From Bacteroidota bacterium (GTDB lineage Bacteria > Bacteroidota > Bacteroidia > Chitinophagales > JADIYW01), in NCBI GenBank assembly GCA_016705125.1, contig JADIYW010000008.1, forward strand, positions 101,147 through 165,146: a stretch of DNA of 64,000 bases, in the 5' to 3' direction. The position numbers and the translations under genes were made by a program. Below the pieces are notes generated by a model. The model was not told the DNA's origin and did not search any database. It saw only the letters and a program-made list of their open reading frames with translations. This document shows, in pieces, positions 16,332 to 24,025 of the stretch; the first letter of the stretch is position 1, and the number at the start of each line of letters is the position of its first letter.

Positions 16332-17056
16332 GGGTTTTTGCAGGGCCAAATGGTTCAGGAAAAAGTACCCTGTTTGAATCCTTTTCTAAAAAATATAATG
16401 CTGGAATATTTCTTAATGCCGATTTGCTAGAAAAAGAACTTGCAACTAATGGGTTTATTGATGTAAGTGAATTTAATTTAAATCTTACACAATTGGATTT
16501 AGATGAATTTTTAAAAACAAAAAGAGGAACCTCTTTGATAAAAAAATCTGTTGATGACAATCATAAAATTGACATCACATTAAAAGAAAACATTATTGTA
16601 GATATAGCAAAGGAAACTCAAAGTTATGAAGGTGCACTTATAAGTTCTTTTTTGAGACATCATTTACAAGAAAAGAAAATTGATTTTTGCTTTGAAACAG
16701 TAATGAGTCACCATTCAAAAATAGAGGAAATAAAGGAAGCAAAACAAAAAGGTTATAAGACTTATTTATATTTTATTTGTATTGATGATCCAGAAGTAAA
16801 TGTTTCTCGAGTTGAAAATAGAGTTGAAAAAGGTGGACACAATGTTTCTGCTGAAAAAATTTCAAGCCGTTATTATAACACTCTAAACAATCTCATTGAA
16901 ATGATTGAAAATGTTGACAAATGTTATTTGTTTGATAATTCTGGTGAAGAATTTAAATTAATTGCAAAAATAACTAATAATCAATTATTGATAGAGGCTG
17001 AACCAATTGACTTACCAAATTGGTTCATTGAATATGTCCTTAAATATTATATTTGA
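16313..17056 (+). CDS. Zeta-toxin-like P-loop kinase
   Basis: A 247-residue protein. GPNGSGKST (11-19) is the Walker A loop directly after the first strand, as in zeta toxins and the related COG4185 ATPases. FLNADLLEKEL gives the Asp of the substrate site, DFCFETVMSHHSKIEEIKEAKQKGY the Glu-Thr segment typical of the family, and NRVEKGGHNVSAEKISSRYYN the Arg/His lid residues. Known zeta toxins phosphorylate UDP-GlcNAc and block wall synthesis; the target of this one is inferred. Overlap with the upstream small gene indicates a toxin-antitoxin operon. Confidence 0.8.
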   Translation: MFTSRLRVFAGPNGSGKSTLFESFSKKYNAGIFLNADLLEKELATNGFIDVSEFNLNLTQLDLDEFLKTKRGTSLIKKSVDDNHKIDITLKENIIVDIAKETQSYEGALISSFLRHHLQEKKIDFCFETVMSHHSKIEEIKEAKQKGYKTYLYFICIDDPEVNVSRVENRVEKGGHNVSAEKISSRYYNTLNNLIEMIENVDKCYLFDNSGEEFKLIAKITNNQLLIEAEPIDLPNWFIEYVLKYYI

Positions 17057-17241
17057 TGAGACATTCAAGAATAAAAGGTTTTAAAATATGATGAAGCAAT
17101 ACCTAAATTCAGTCCATTTTATAAAATAATCATTTCACCTAACATTTAAAGGGTTTATATTTAAAGAATAAAATAAAAAAATAATTCAAAAACAAATGGA
17201 TAAATTTGATTTACAAAGGAAGGTTAGAATATTATAAAAAA

Positions 17242-17685
17242 ATGATAGAAGAATCAATTAAGCGTTTGGAATATTTGTGTAGTACAATTCCTGATTTGCT
17301 ATACAAAATGGATGACAAATTATTTTCTGAGAAACCAATTCCAGAAAAATGGAGCAAAAAGGAAATTTTAGGCCATTTAATTGATAGTGCAACCAATAAT
17401 CACCAACGATTTGTTCGTGGACAGTTTGAAGAAATACCAACAATTATTTACGATCAAAACAATTGGAATAAATATAATTTTTATCAGCAAATAGACAAAA
17501 ATCAGGTTATTGAAGTTTGGGAAATTTACAATAAGCAATTACTTGAATTGATAAAAAGAATTCCTAGTGAAAATTTATGGAAAGAATGCAAGACAAACGA
17601 AATCAATAATTACACTATTGAGTTTTTGATTATTGATTATGTCGAACATTTGGAATACCACCTAAAACAAATCGTAAATTACTAA
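17242..17685 (+). CDS. DinB-family protein, copy 2
   Basis: Same 147-residue DinB_2-type protein as 15196-15639 with three amino-acid differences; His-containing helices are kept. The near-identity starts within a few bases of the ATG and ends just after the stop, so the unit repeated is the gene itself. The frame is open to 17206, but the ATG at 17242 matches the start of copy 1. Confidence 0.85.
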   Translation: MIEESIKRLEYLCSTIPDLLYKMDDKLFSEKPIPEKWSKKEILGHLIDSATNNHQRFVRGQFEEIPTIIYDQNNWNKYNFYQQIDKNQVIEVWEIYNKQLLELIKRIPSENLWKECKTNEINNYTIEFLIIDYVEHLEYHLKQIVNY

Positions 17686-17783
17686 AAAATTTAAAAAAAT
17701 TAGTTTCAATTTTTAATTTGATTTTCGAAAAAAAATTATTTATATTTAGGTCAAGAACATACATTATTTCAATTAAGTAAACC

Positions 17784-18533
17784 ATGACATTATACGACAA
17801 ATATATTAACGGACAAACCAAACAAGTTTACCAAGAAATTTATGAACTCGGCCAGGAAGCTTTTTTGCCTACAAACCTAAATGAAATTGAAAAAGTTTTG
17901 ACCGAAACCTTTGAAAGGGTTGCCTTTAATCTTGACATAATTTATAAGGAACTAATAGAAATAGGCTATTTATTTAAAACCAACACTGAGAATAACTTTG
18001 AGAAACCATTACATAAACCTTTAAAAAACACCCCATTTTTACTTGAAAAACTAGATATTGCAGTAAAACCATTTGGATATGTTCCACTTACATTAAAATA
18101 TTTTTATAAAATCGTTGGGGGTGTAAATTTTATTTGGGATTTCGAATCCAACGATGATTACATGTGGAAAATGGCTGACCCAATTCAGATATCTAGTATA
18201 GATGCACTCGTAGAAACTGTAGAAGAAGAATGGTGGCAAGAAGATATGAAACAATATATGGACGATGAAAATTATGGAATTGCCTTTTTAGACTTAGCCG
18301 CTGACGATTTGCATAAGGATAATATCAGTGGCAGTCAAGGTTATGCAATACAAATAACAAAAGAACCGAGTATAGAAAGTAATTTTTTAAACGAACCTAA
18401 CGATACAACTTTTGTAAATTATTTAAGAATTTGTTTCGAGAATTGTGGTTTTCCCTCCATTACAAGACCTGATATGAATAATAAATACCAGACCTTTTTT
18501 GAAAAAATAAAACCTCAACTTAAACCAATATAA
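17784..18533 (+). CDS. SMI1/KNR4-like (SUKH) protein, possible immunity function
   Basis: A 249-residue acidic protein. FGYVPLTLKYFYKIVGGVNFIWD (about 92-114, here quoted in part) resembles the SMI1/KNR4 core, in which an aromatic-rich helix leads into a Gly-Gly turn; it ends with a helix FVNYLRICFENCGFP also usual for SUKH proteins. Members often serve as immunity proteins against secreted toxins. The toxin is not seen here. Its stop overlaps the next start by one base (TAATG), so the pair is co-translated. TATATTTA at 17741-17748 may be its -7 element. Confidence 0.55.
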   Translation: MTLYDKYINGQTKQVYQEIYELGQEAFLPTNLNEIEKVLTETFERVAFNLDIIYKELIEIGYLFKTNTENNFEKPLHKPLKNTPFLLEKLDIAVKPFGYVPLTLKYFYKIVGGVNFIWDFESNDDYMWKMADPIQISSIDALVETVEEEWWQEDMKQYMDDENYGIAFLDLAADDLHKDNISGSQGYAIQITKEPSIESNFLNEPNDTTFVNYLRICFENCGFPSITRPDMNNKYQTFFEKIKPQLKPI

Positions 18534-19104
18534 TGGTTGGAAGCAAAATAATAAAAAACAGTTTCTTCATGCTAATTTTGCTATTTTTCCTTCTTTCTTA
18601 TTCTTGTGAAAAGAAAACAGTAAAAACAATTCATTCAAGTAATCCTAAAAATAAATTTTTAAAAGTAAATGAGTACAAAGCAAAAAACCTGAGTATACTT
18701 CCAAATACTGCTGATCCACTTGTATTAAGAACCGACTTTTCAAATGAAAAGAATGGGAGAAAATTTGTACAGAAATTTTAACTCCTAACCCAAAATTTGG
18801 TTTTCTTCCATATGTAACATTTTCAAATGATACCATATTTCAAGATTTTTCGTTCGAAAATTTATTTTTAGAAACTAAAACACAATACAACCATGCATTT
18901 ATCTTTTTCATTGACAAAAAAACTATATCTGACCCAGAACATCCAATTTTATGTGTTGGGATGAAACATAATAAAGGCTTGAAATTCCGAGTAATCCCAT
19001 CTGAAATGTGGGGTGTTGAAAATAACCTTTCAATAGCAAATATGGATTTCGAAGATTTTTCAAATTCAGTTGACAAAGATGGTGTATTTCGAGGATTTAA
19101 ATAA
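18533..19104 (+). pseudogene. DUF6924-domain lipoprotein, frameshifted
   Basis: Residues 1-25 are a lipoprotein signal (LLFFLLSYSCEKK). LPNTADPLVLRTDFSNE then opens a DUF6924 domain, but the frame changes near 18750 and stops at 18781. One base added there restores WEKICTEIL and the rest of the domain: HAFIFFIDKK, DPEHPILCVGM, FRVIPSEMWGVENNLSIANM and DKDGVFRGF, ending at TAA 19102-19104. The intact C-terminal motif shows the break is recent or a sequencing error. Function of DUF6924 is not known. Coupled to the SMI1/KNR4-like gene. Confidence 0.8.
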
Positions 19105-19211
19105 TTCAAAAATTATTAGAAAATTGAAAACATATACTAATTTGCAAATGGATAAGAAATTTCCAAAGACAATAAATAATTTAATTGTTATTTTGATTTA
19201 TGAACAAAATT

Positions 19212-19542
19212 TTTCCAATCTACTATTATCACCTTTTATTAATTTGAGTTTTCGGTTTTTTGGCAAATAATGGCTAATTTTACGGGCTGTAAGGAGATTT
19301 TATGATTAAAAAACTTGTTTCCTATTCTCTATATTTTGTTCTAAAAGGGATTTCTTTTTTACCCCTTTCTGTATTATATGCATTTGGATTTTTTGTATAT
19401 ATCTTGCTTTTTCATATTTTGGGCTATCGCAGAACTACTGTAAATACTAATCTATCGCTTTGTTTTCCAGAGAAATCAAGTGCCGAATTGACCTATATTG
19501 AAAAAAATTTCTATAAACATTTTACACAAATAATAATTGAAA
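19212..19542 (+). repeat. Direct repeat, copy 2: upstream region and 5' part of the intact acyltransferase gene
   Basis: Matches 15682-16006 (see that entry). This copy leads into the complete gene, so it is the parental one. Confidence 0.85.
19291..19296 (+). promoter_or_regulatory. Strong Shine-Dalgarno site
   Basis: AAGGAG stands five bases before ATG 19302. Such sites are rare in this window, where most starts have none. TAATTTTA at 19275-19282 could be the -7 element. Confidence 0.6.
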
Positions 19543-20198
19543 GCATCAAATCATTTTCGCTTTCCAAAACCGAAATTGACAAACGAGTCATGGTGGATCC
19601 TTTATTGATTGAAAAGGCAGATTCCTATTACCGAAACGGACAATCGATTTTAATCATAATGGGCCATTATGGCAATTGGGAGTGGGTGCCATTGCGCCTT
19701 GGAGGCTCCACCAAATTTGATTCATTTGCCGTTTATACACCCCTAAAAAATGAGGCATTTAACAAATTAGTTAAAAAAAATAGAGACCGATTTGGCACCA
19801 GAATGATTCCATCAAGCGAACTAAAAACCAAGGAAAATGCACTGAAATCAGCACCCACTATTATTGGTTTCGTAGGTGACCAATGCCCAGTTCATGTTGA
19901 AAGTAGCTATTGGACAAAGTTTTTAGGACGCGATACGCCAGTATTTAAAGGGTTTGAAAAATATGCAAAATCATTAAATGCAAGTGTTTGGTATTGCGAA
20001 ATGGAGAAATTAAAAAAAGGATACTATCGACTAAATTTTACTCATATTACAGATACGCCAAATGAAATGGGTGAAAATGAAATAACGGAAATACATACCA
20101 AATTATTGGAACAATCAATCCAGCGTCGACCGGAATATTGGCTTTGGACACACCGTCGGTGGAAAAGATCGCATTTAAAACCTTCGGATAAAACGTAA
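19302..20198 (+). CDS. Lysophospholipid/lipid A-type acyltransferase (LpxL/HtrB family)
   Basis: A 298-residue protein with an N-terminal hydrophobic anchor (about 8-38, SFLPLSVLYAFGFFVYILLF). GHYGNWEW (His at about 121) is the H-x4-E/D catalytic box of the LpxL acyltransferases, and GDQCPVHVESS plus TPVFKGFEKYAKSLNA follow as in the family. It would transfer a fatty acyl chain to lipid A or a related outer-membrane lipid at the inner membrane. The glycosyltransferase gene follows after ten bases. A broken 5' copy lies at 15772. Confidence 0.88.
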   Translation: MIKKLVSYSLYFVLKGISFLPLSVLYAFGFFVYILLFHILGYRRTTVNTNLSLCFPEKSSAELTYIEKNFYKHFTQIIIESIKSFSLSKTEIDKRVMVDPLLIEKADSYYRNGQSILIIMGHYGNWEWVPLRLGGSTKFDSFAVYTPLKNEAFNKLVKKNRDRFGTRMIPSSELKTKENALKSAPTIIGFVGDQCPVHVESSYWTKFLGRDTPVFKGFEKYAKSLNASVWYCEMEKLKKGYYRLNFTHITDTPNEMGENEITEIHTKLLEQSIQRRPEYWLWTHRRWKRSHLKPSDKT

Positions 20199-20208
20199 AT
20201 TTGTAACA

Positions 20209-21258
20209 ATGGAAAATTTAGTGTCTATTGTTATCTTAAATTGGAATGGTAAATCGTTGCTTTCGCAGTTTCTACCTTCAGTAACAAAATTTTCTGACAT
20301 TGATAATGTAGAGATCGTTTTAGCAGACAACGGCTCCACAGATGAATCTATAAAATTTGTGCAAGCCAACTATCCTCAAATAAAAATAATAGACAATAAA
20401 GGCAATTTTGGATTTGCTGGTGGCTATAATAAATCGCTAGAAAACCTACAATCTAAGTATTTCGTTTTGCTTAATTCTGATGTAGAATTGAGCGCCAATT
20501 GGCTTCCACCGCTTATAGCTGAAATGGAAAGCGACGATACCATTTTTGCTTGTCAACCGAAATTGCTCGCATTTAACGAAAAGACTCATTTTGAATACGC
20601 CGGAGCTGCTGGTGGATTTATAGATGTATTGGGTTATCCATTTTGTAGAGGTCGAATAATGGATTATTGCGAAAAGGACGAAGGGCAATACGATTCTCAT
20701 TGTGAAATATTCTGGGCTTCGGGTGCTTGTATGATGGTTCGTGCCGATTTATTTAAAAAATCAGGCGGATTTGATACCGATTTTTTTGCACACATGGAAG
20801 AAATCGATCTTTGCTGGAGAATGAAAAATTTGGGTTACAAAATCACTTTTGTACCCAACTCGGTGGTATATCATGTTGGCGCAGGAACACTTAAAAAATC
20901 AAGTCCACGAAAGACCTATTTGAATTTTTACAACAACCGAGTAATGGTTTTAAAAAACCAAAATTTGTTTCCATTTATATTGTTTTATCTCCCACGAGAA
21001 GTGCTTTATTTTGTGGCAATGCTCCAATTTTTATTGTTAGGTAAATTTGGTGATGCAAAAGCAGTCTTTAAAGCAGGATTCGATTTTATATTCCATTTAT
21101 TTAAGTGGATTAAAAAACGAAAATCTATAAAAAAAGAAAATGAGGAATTGCGAATTGACAAAACTAACACTTTAGGTCTATACAACTTATCAATTGTTTA
21201 TCAATTTTTTATATTAAAAAATAAAACCTTTAAAAAACTAAAAATTACAAGTATATGA
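20209..21258 (+). CDS. Glycosyltransferase family 2 protein
   Basis: A 349-residue GT-A fold enzyme: VSIVILNWNGKSLL at the start, LADNGSTDES, GNFGFAGGYN, then LLNSDVEL (the metal-binding Asp), EYAGAAGGF and FAHMEEIDLCWRMKNLGYK with the catalytic acid. The pattern is that of rhamnosyltransferase-like GT2 enzymes that build surface polysaccharide. A hydrophobic stretch near residues 255-285 may sit in the membrane. Overlaps the next gene by four bases (ATGA). Confidence 0.9.
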   Translation: MENLVSIVILNWNGKSLLSQFLPSVTKFSDIDNVEIVLADNGSTDESIKFVQANYPQIKIIDNKGNFGFAGGYNKSLENLQSKYFVLLNSDVELSANWLPPLIAEMESDDTIFACQPKLLAFNEKTHFEYAGAAGGFIDVLGYPFCRGRIMDYCEKDEGQYDSHCEIFWASGACMMVRADLFKKSGGFDTDFFAHMEEIDLCWRMKNLGYKITFVPNSVVYHVGAGTLKKSSPRKTYLNFYNNRVMVLKNQNLFPFILFYLPREVLYFVAMLQFLLLGKFGDAKAVFKAGFDFIFHLFKWIKKRKSIKKENEELRIDKTNTLGLYNLSIVYQFFILKNKTFKKLKITSI

Positions 21259-22130
21259 AAATATTTATTGCTGGAGCGTCTGGTTTGGTTGGGGGAAATT
21301 GCATGCATTATTTCAAGTCAAAAGGTTGTGATGTAATAGGCACCTATTTTTCTTATCCTGCAAAAGACACTGTATTTTATGACACACTCAACCACGAAAA
21401 TCCAGCGAATTTTGACATAAAATCCTTTGCACCAGATGTTATTATTCACTGTGGAGCCCTTACGCATGTAGATTATTGCGAACAAAATGAAGCAGAAAGT
21501 TACCAAAAGACGGTGGAAAGTACTCAAAATTTAGTCAATTTGAGTCTGCAATTGAATGCTAAATTAGTTTTTATTTCTACAGATTATATTTTTGATGGCA
21601 AAACCGGGCCTTACCTAGAGAATGAAACACCAAATCCTTTGAGTCTTTATGGTGTTCATAAATTAGAAGCTGAAACCATCGTAAAAACGCAGGTAGCAAA
21701 ACATCTAATACTAAGAATAACAAATGTATATGGCGATGAGGAAAGGGGAAAAAACTTTGTTTCACGCATTATTGACCAGGCCAAAAATGGACAGAAATTG
21801 ACGTTAAAACTACCAGTTGACCAATTTGCAACACCAATAAACGCATTTGATATTGCCCGAGCTTTATATTTACTTTTAAATGAGGAGAAAAAAGGAATCT
21901 ATAATATTGCCAGTACAGATTATATGAATAGGGTTCAATTGGCACAAACCATTTTAAAATACTTTCCAAATGCCGAATACGATTTAATTCCTATGCGCAC
22001 GCATGAAATGAATCAGCCGGCGGCAAGACCTTTGCAAGGAGGCTTGAAAATGGAGAAATTTTTAAATGAATATCCAGATTTCGCATTTTCTAATGTAGAT
22101 GATTATGTGTCTAAATATTTGACAAAATAG
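21255..22130 (+). CDS. RmlD-like NAD(P)-dependent sugar reductase/epimerase
   Basis: A 291-residue extended SDR. GASGLVGGNC (6-15) binds the cofactor; HCGALTHVDYCEQNE, STDYIFDGKTGPYLE and YGVHKLEAE (Tyr-x3-Lys) are the RmlD signature. RmlD makes dTDP-L-rhamnose; here the partner genes rmlA, rmlB and rmlC are not in the window, so the substrate is inferred only from the family and from the preceding glycosyltransferase. It overlaps that gene by four bases. Confidence 0.85.
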   Translation: MKIFIAGASGLVGGNCMHYFKSKGCDVIGTYFSYPAKDTVFYDTLNHENPANFDIKSFAPDVIIHCGALTHVDYCEQNEAESYQKTVESTQNLVNLSLQLNAKLVFISTDYIFDGKTGPYLENETPNPLSLYGVHKLEAETIVKTQVAKHLILRITNVYGDEERGKNFVSRIIDQAKNGQKLTLKLPVDQFATPINAFDIARALYLLLNEEKKGIYNIASTDYMNRVQLAQTILKYFPNAEYDLIPMRTHEMNQPAARPLQGGLKMEKFLNEYPDFAFSNVDDYVSKYLTK

Positions 22131-22269
22131 AGTCTAAATGGAGTTAAAACAGACGTAAAGTTCAATGTCATTTCCAATTAAAAACAAAAAAATCTACCAT
22201 TTTCTGCTTCAATTGTTACTATTCCACAATTGTAGAGTAATCCCTTTTTTTAGTTCTGCTCTGAAAAGC

Positions 22270-22277
22270 TATTTTTG
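22270..22277 (+). promoter_or_regulatory. -7 promoter element for the nitroreductase gene
   Basis: TATTTTTG matches TAnnTTTG and ends 15 bases before ATG 22293. Confidence 0.45.
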
Positions 22278-22292
22278 GAAAAATGAAAAAAA

Positions 22293-22871
22293 ATGGATTT
22301 ACAATCTATCATATCAAAAAGGAGAACAACAAAACCAGAGGATTTTAATGGAGCAATTATTCCAGAAGCCATATTTGAGGAAATTCTAACTGCTGCAAAT
22401 TGGGCACCAAATCACGGTCAGACAGAGCCGTGGAGATTATTTGTATTCGATAAAAATGGTCTAGATAATTTCAGTTCCTTTCATGCTGAACTTTACAAAT
22501 CAAATATTTCTTCAGAACTATTTTTGCAAAAAAAATATGAAACTATAAGAAGTAGAACCCAAAAAACCTCACATCTTATTGTTTTAGCTGTTTCAACAGG
22601 TTCAAAATCAAACATCCCAATAATAGAAGAAATATGTGCAACGGCTTGTGCAGCACAAAACATGTTGCTCACTGCTACTGCAAATGGCGTTTCTTCGTAT
22701 TGGGGCACTGGAGGCATGACATACGAACCTAATTTTAAAAAGGCATTTGGTCTAAAATCAGCCGATCAAATAATTGGTTTATTGTATTTTGGATATACGA
22801 ATCAGCCTGAAATAGAAGGAAAAAGAAATACAGAAATCAATCAAAAAATAAAATTTAATTTAAATCTATAG
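22293..22871 (+). CDS. Nitroreductase-family FMN protein
   Basis: A 192-residue nitroreductase fold: SKRRTTKPEDF at the start (FMN phosphate), AANWAPNHGQTEPWRLFVF, ATACAAQNMLLTATANGV and SYWGTGG with YEPNFKKAFGL. Closest in layout to the short YdjA-like branch. It uses FMN and NAD(P)H to reduce nitro compounds or similar acceptors; the natural substrate is unknown. It stands alone with its own promoter. Confidence 0.85.
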   Translation: MDLQSIISKRRTTKPEDFNGAIIPEAIFEEILTAANWAPNHGQTEPWRLFVFDKNGLDNFSSFHAELYKSNISSELFLQKKYETIRSRTQKTSHLIVLAVSTGSKSNIPIIEEICATACAAQNMLLTATANGVSSYWGTGGMTYEPNFKKAFGLKSADQIIGLLYFGYTNQPEIEGKRNTEINQKIKFNLNL

Positions 22872-23145
22872 TTTAATATAATTACAATAAAATATTACAA
22901 TTCAATTACTTATTTTATTTTATATAAACTAAATTTAAATTTAATTTACTAACATACATAAAAACAATTATTTATAAAAAAATAGCACAATAATATAATA
23001 ATTAAATAAATAAATATAATCAATTGTAAATGATATAATTATAAACTTTAAATGTATTATTACTTTACTTATTTTTAATCATTGCTTCATTCTTTTCTTA
23101 ATAAAATCTCTATTCAAATTTTAAAGGAAATTGATTTCTTTATTT
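22872..23145. other. Very AT-rich intergenic region, no gene seen
   Basis: Almost pure A/T with short words such as TATAATTA. No reading frame, hairpin with T-run or repeat family was recognised. Confidence 0.6.
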
Positions 23146-23165
23146 TATATTTGACCAAACGTTTG
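23146..23165 (+). promoter_or_regulatory. -7 element and overlapping operator-like palindrome before the SDR gene
   Basis: TATATTTG (23146-23153) matches TAnnTTTG; transcription would begin near 23158. The perfect 10-base palindrome CAAACGTTTG (23156-23165) covers that point and could bind a dimeric repressor of the TetR kind. No regulator gene is adjacent. Confidence 0.45.
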
Positions 23166-23185
23166 TTTAACTAAAACTGAATTAT

Positions 23186-23956
23186 ATGTTTGCAGCTGAT
23201 TTATTTAAAGGAAAAGTAGTTTTTGTAACTGGTGGTGGCAGTGGAATTGGATATACTATTGCAAAGCAATTTTTGCTTTTGGGTGCCAAAGTTTGGATTG
23301 CCTCTCGTAAAGAGGAAAGAATAAATAAGGCAATTGATGAGTTGTCGGTTTTTGGAAAAGTGAACGGTGCCACCATGGATATTCGAGAACCACTAGATAT
23401 TGAAAAGGTAGCTGAAAAAATAAAATTGGAAGATGGCAGATTAGATATTTTGATAAATAATGCTGGAGGTCAATTTCCATCTGCTGCTGAAAATATTTCT
23501 TATAATGGATTTAAAGCCGTTATAAATAATAATTTATTAGGCCCTTTTTATGTAACTCAAATCATGGCCAAGACTTTTTTCATACCTCAAAATGAAGGTA
23601 TTATTGTAAATATAATTGCCAATATGTTTAGAGGTTTCCCAGGCATGGCGCATACAGGTGCAGCACGCTCAGGAGTTGATAACTTAACAAAAACACTGGC
23701 TGTTGAATGGTCTCGATTTAACATTAGGATAAATGCAGTAGCTCCTGGTATTATTCAATCTTCAGGGCTTGATCAATATCCGCCAGATTTTTTGAAAGGA
23801 ATAACAGATGTTATACCAATGAAGCGAACTGGTACAATGGAAGAGACTGCTAATCCAGTAATTTTTCTTTCTTCTCCCCTTGCCTCCTATATTACAGGCG
23901 AAACCCTTTATGTAGATGGTGGGAATAGACTTTGGGGCGATCAATGGAAAATGTAA
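23186..23956 (+). CDS. SDR oxidoreductase, 2,4-dienoyl-CoA reductase/AtuG-like
   Basis: A 256-residue SDR. GGGSGIG (about 16-22) is the cofactor loop, INNAGGQFPS the family loop, and MAHTGAARSGVDNLTKTLAVEW the active-site helix, in which the usual Lys is Arg as in the citronellol/dienoyl-CoA reductase branch. It ends with YVDGGNRLWGDQW. These enzymes act on acyl-CoA or terpenoid intermediates; with HMG-CoA lyase and the carboxylase subunit elsewhere in the window a role in branched-chain acyl-CoA breakdown is possible but not shown. Confidence 0.82.
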   Translation: MFAADLFKGKVVFVTGGGSGIGYTIAKQFLLLGAKVWIASRKEERINKAIDELSVFGKVNGATMDIREPLDIEKVAEKIKLEDGRLDILINNAGGQFPSAAENISYNGFKAVINNNLLGPFYVTQIMAKTFFIPQNEGIIVNIIANMFRGFPGMAHTGAARSGVDNLTKTLAVEWSRFNIRINAVAPGIIQSSGLDQYPPDFLKGITDVIPMKRTGTMEETANPVIFLSSPLASYITGETLYVDGGNRLWGDQWKM

Positions 23957-24025
23957 TACTATCTTTTCTTTGGTTATTTTAATTAATAAAAATTTCCTAT
24001 TTTCTTTTGCTTATTTTTGTCCTTT

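Noticed and set aside
22872..23145. AT-rich gap as a replication origin
   Set aside because: No DnaA box or repeated word cluster was found in it.
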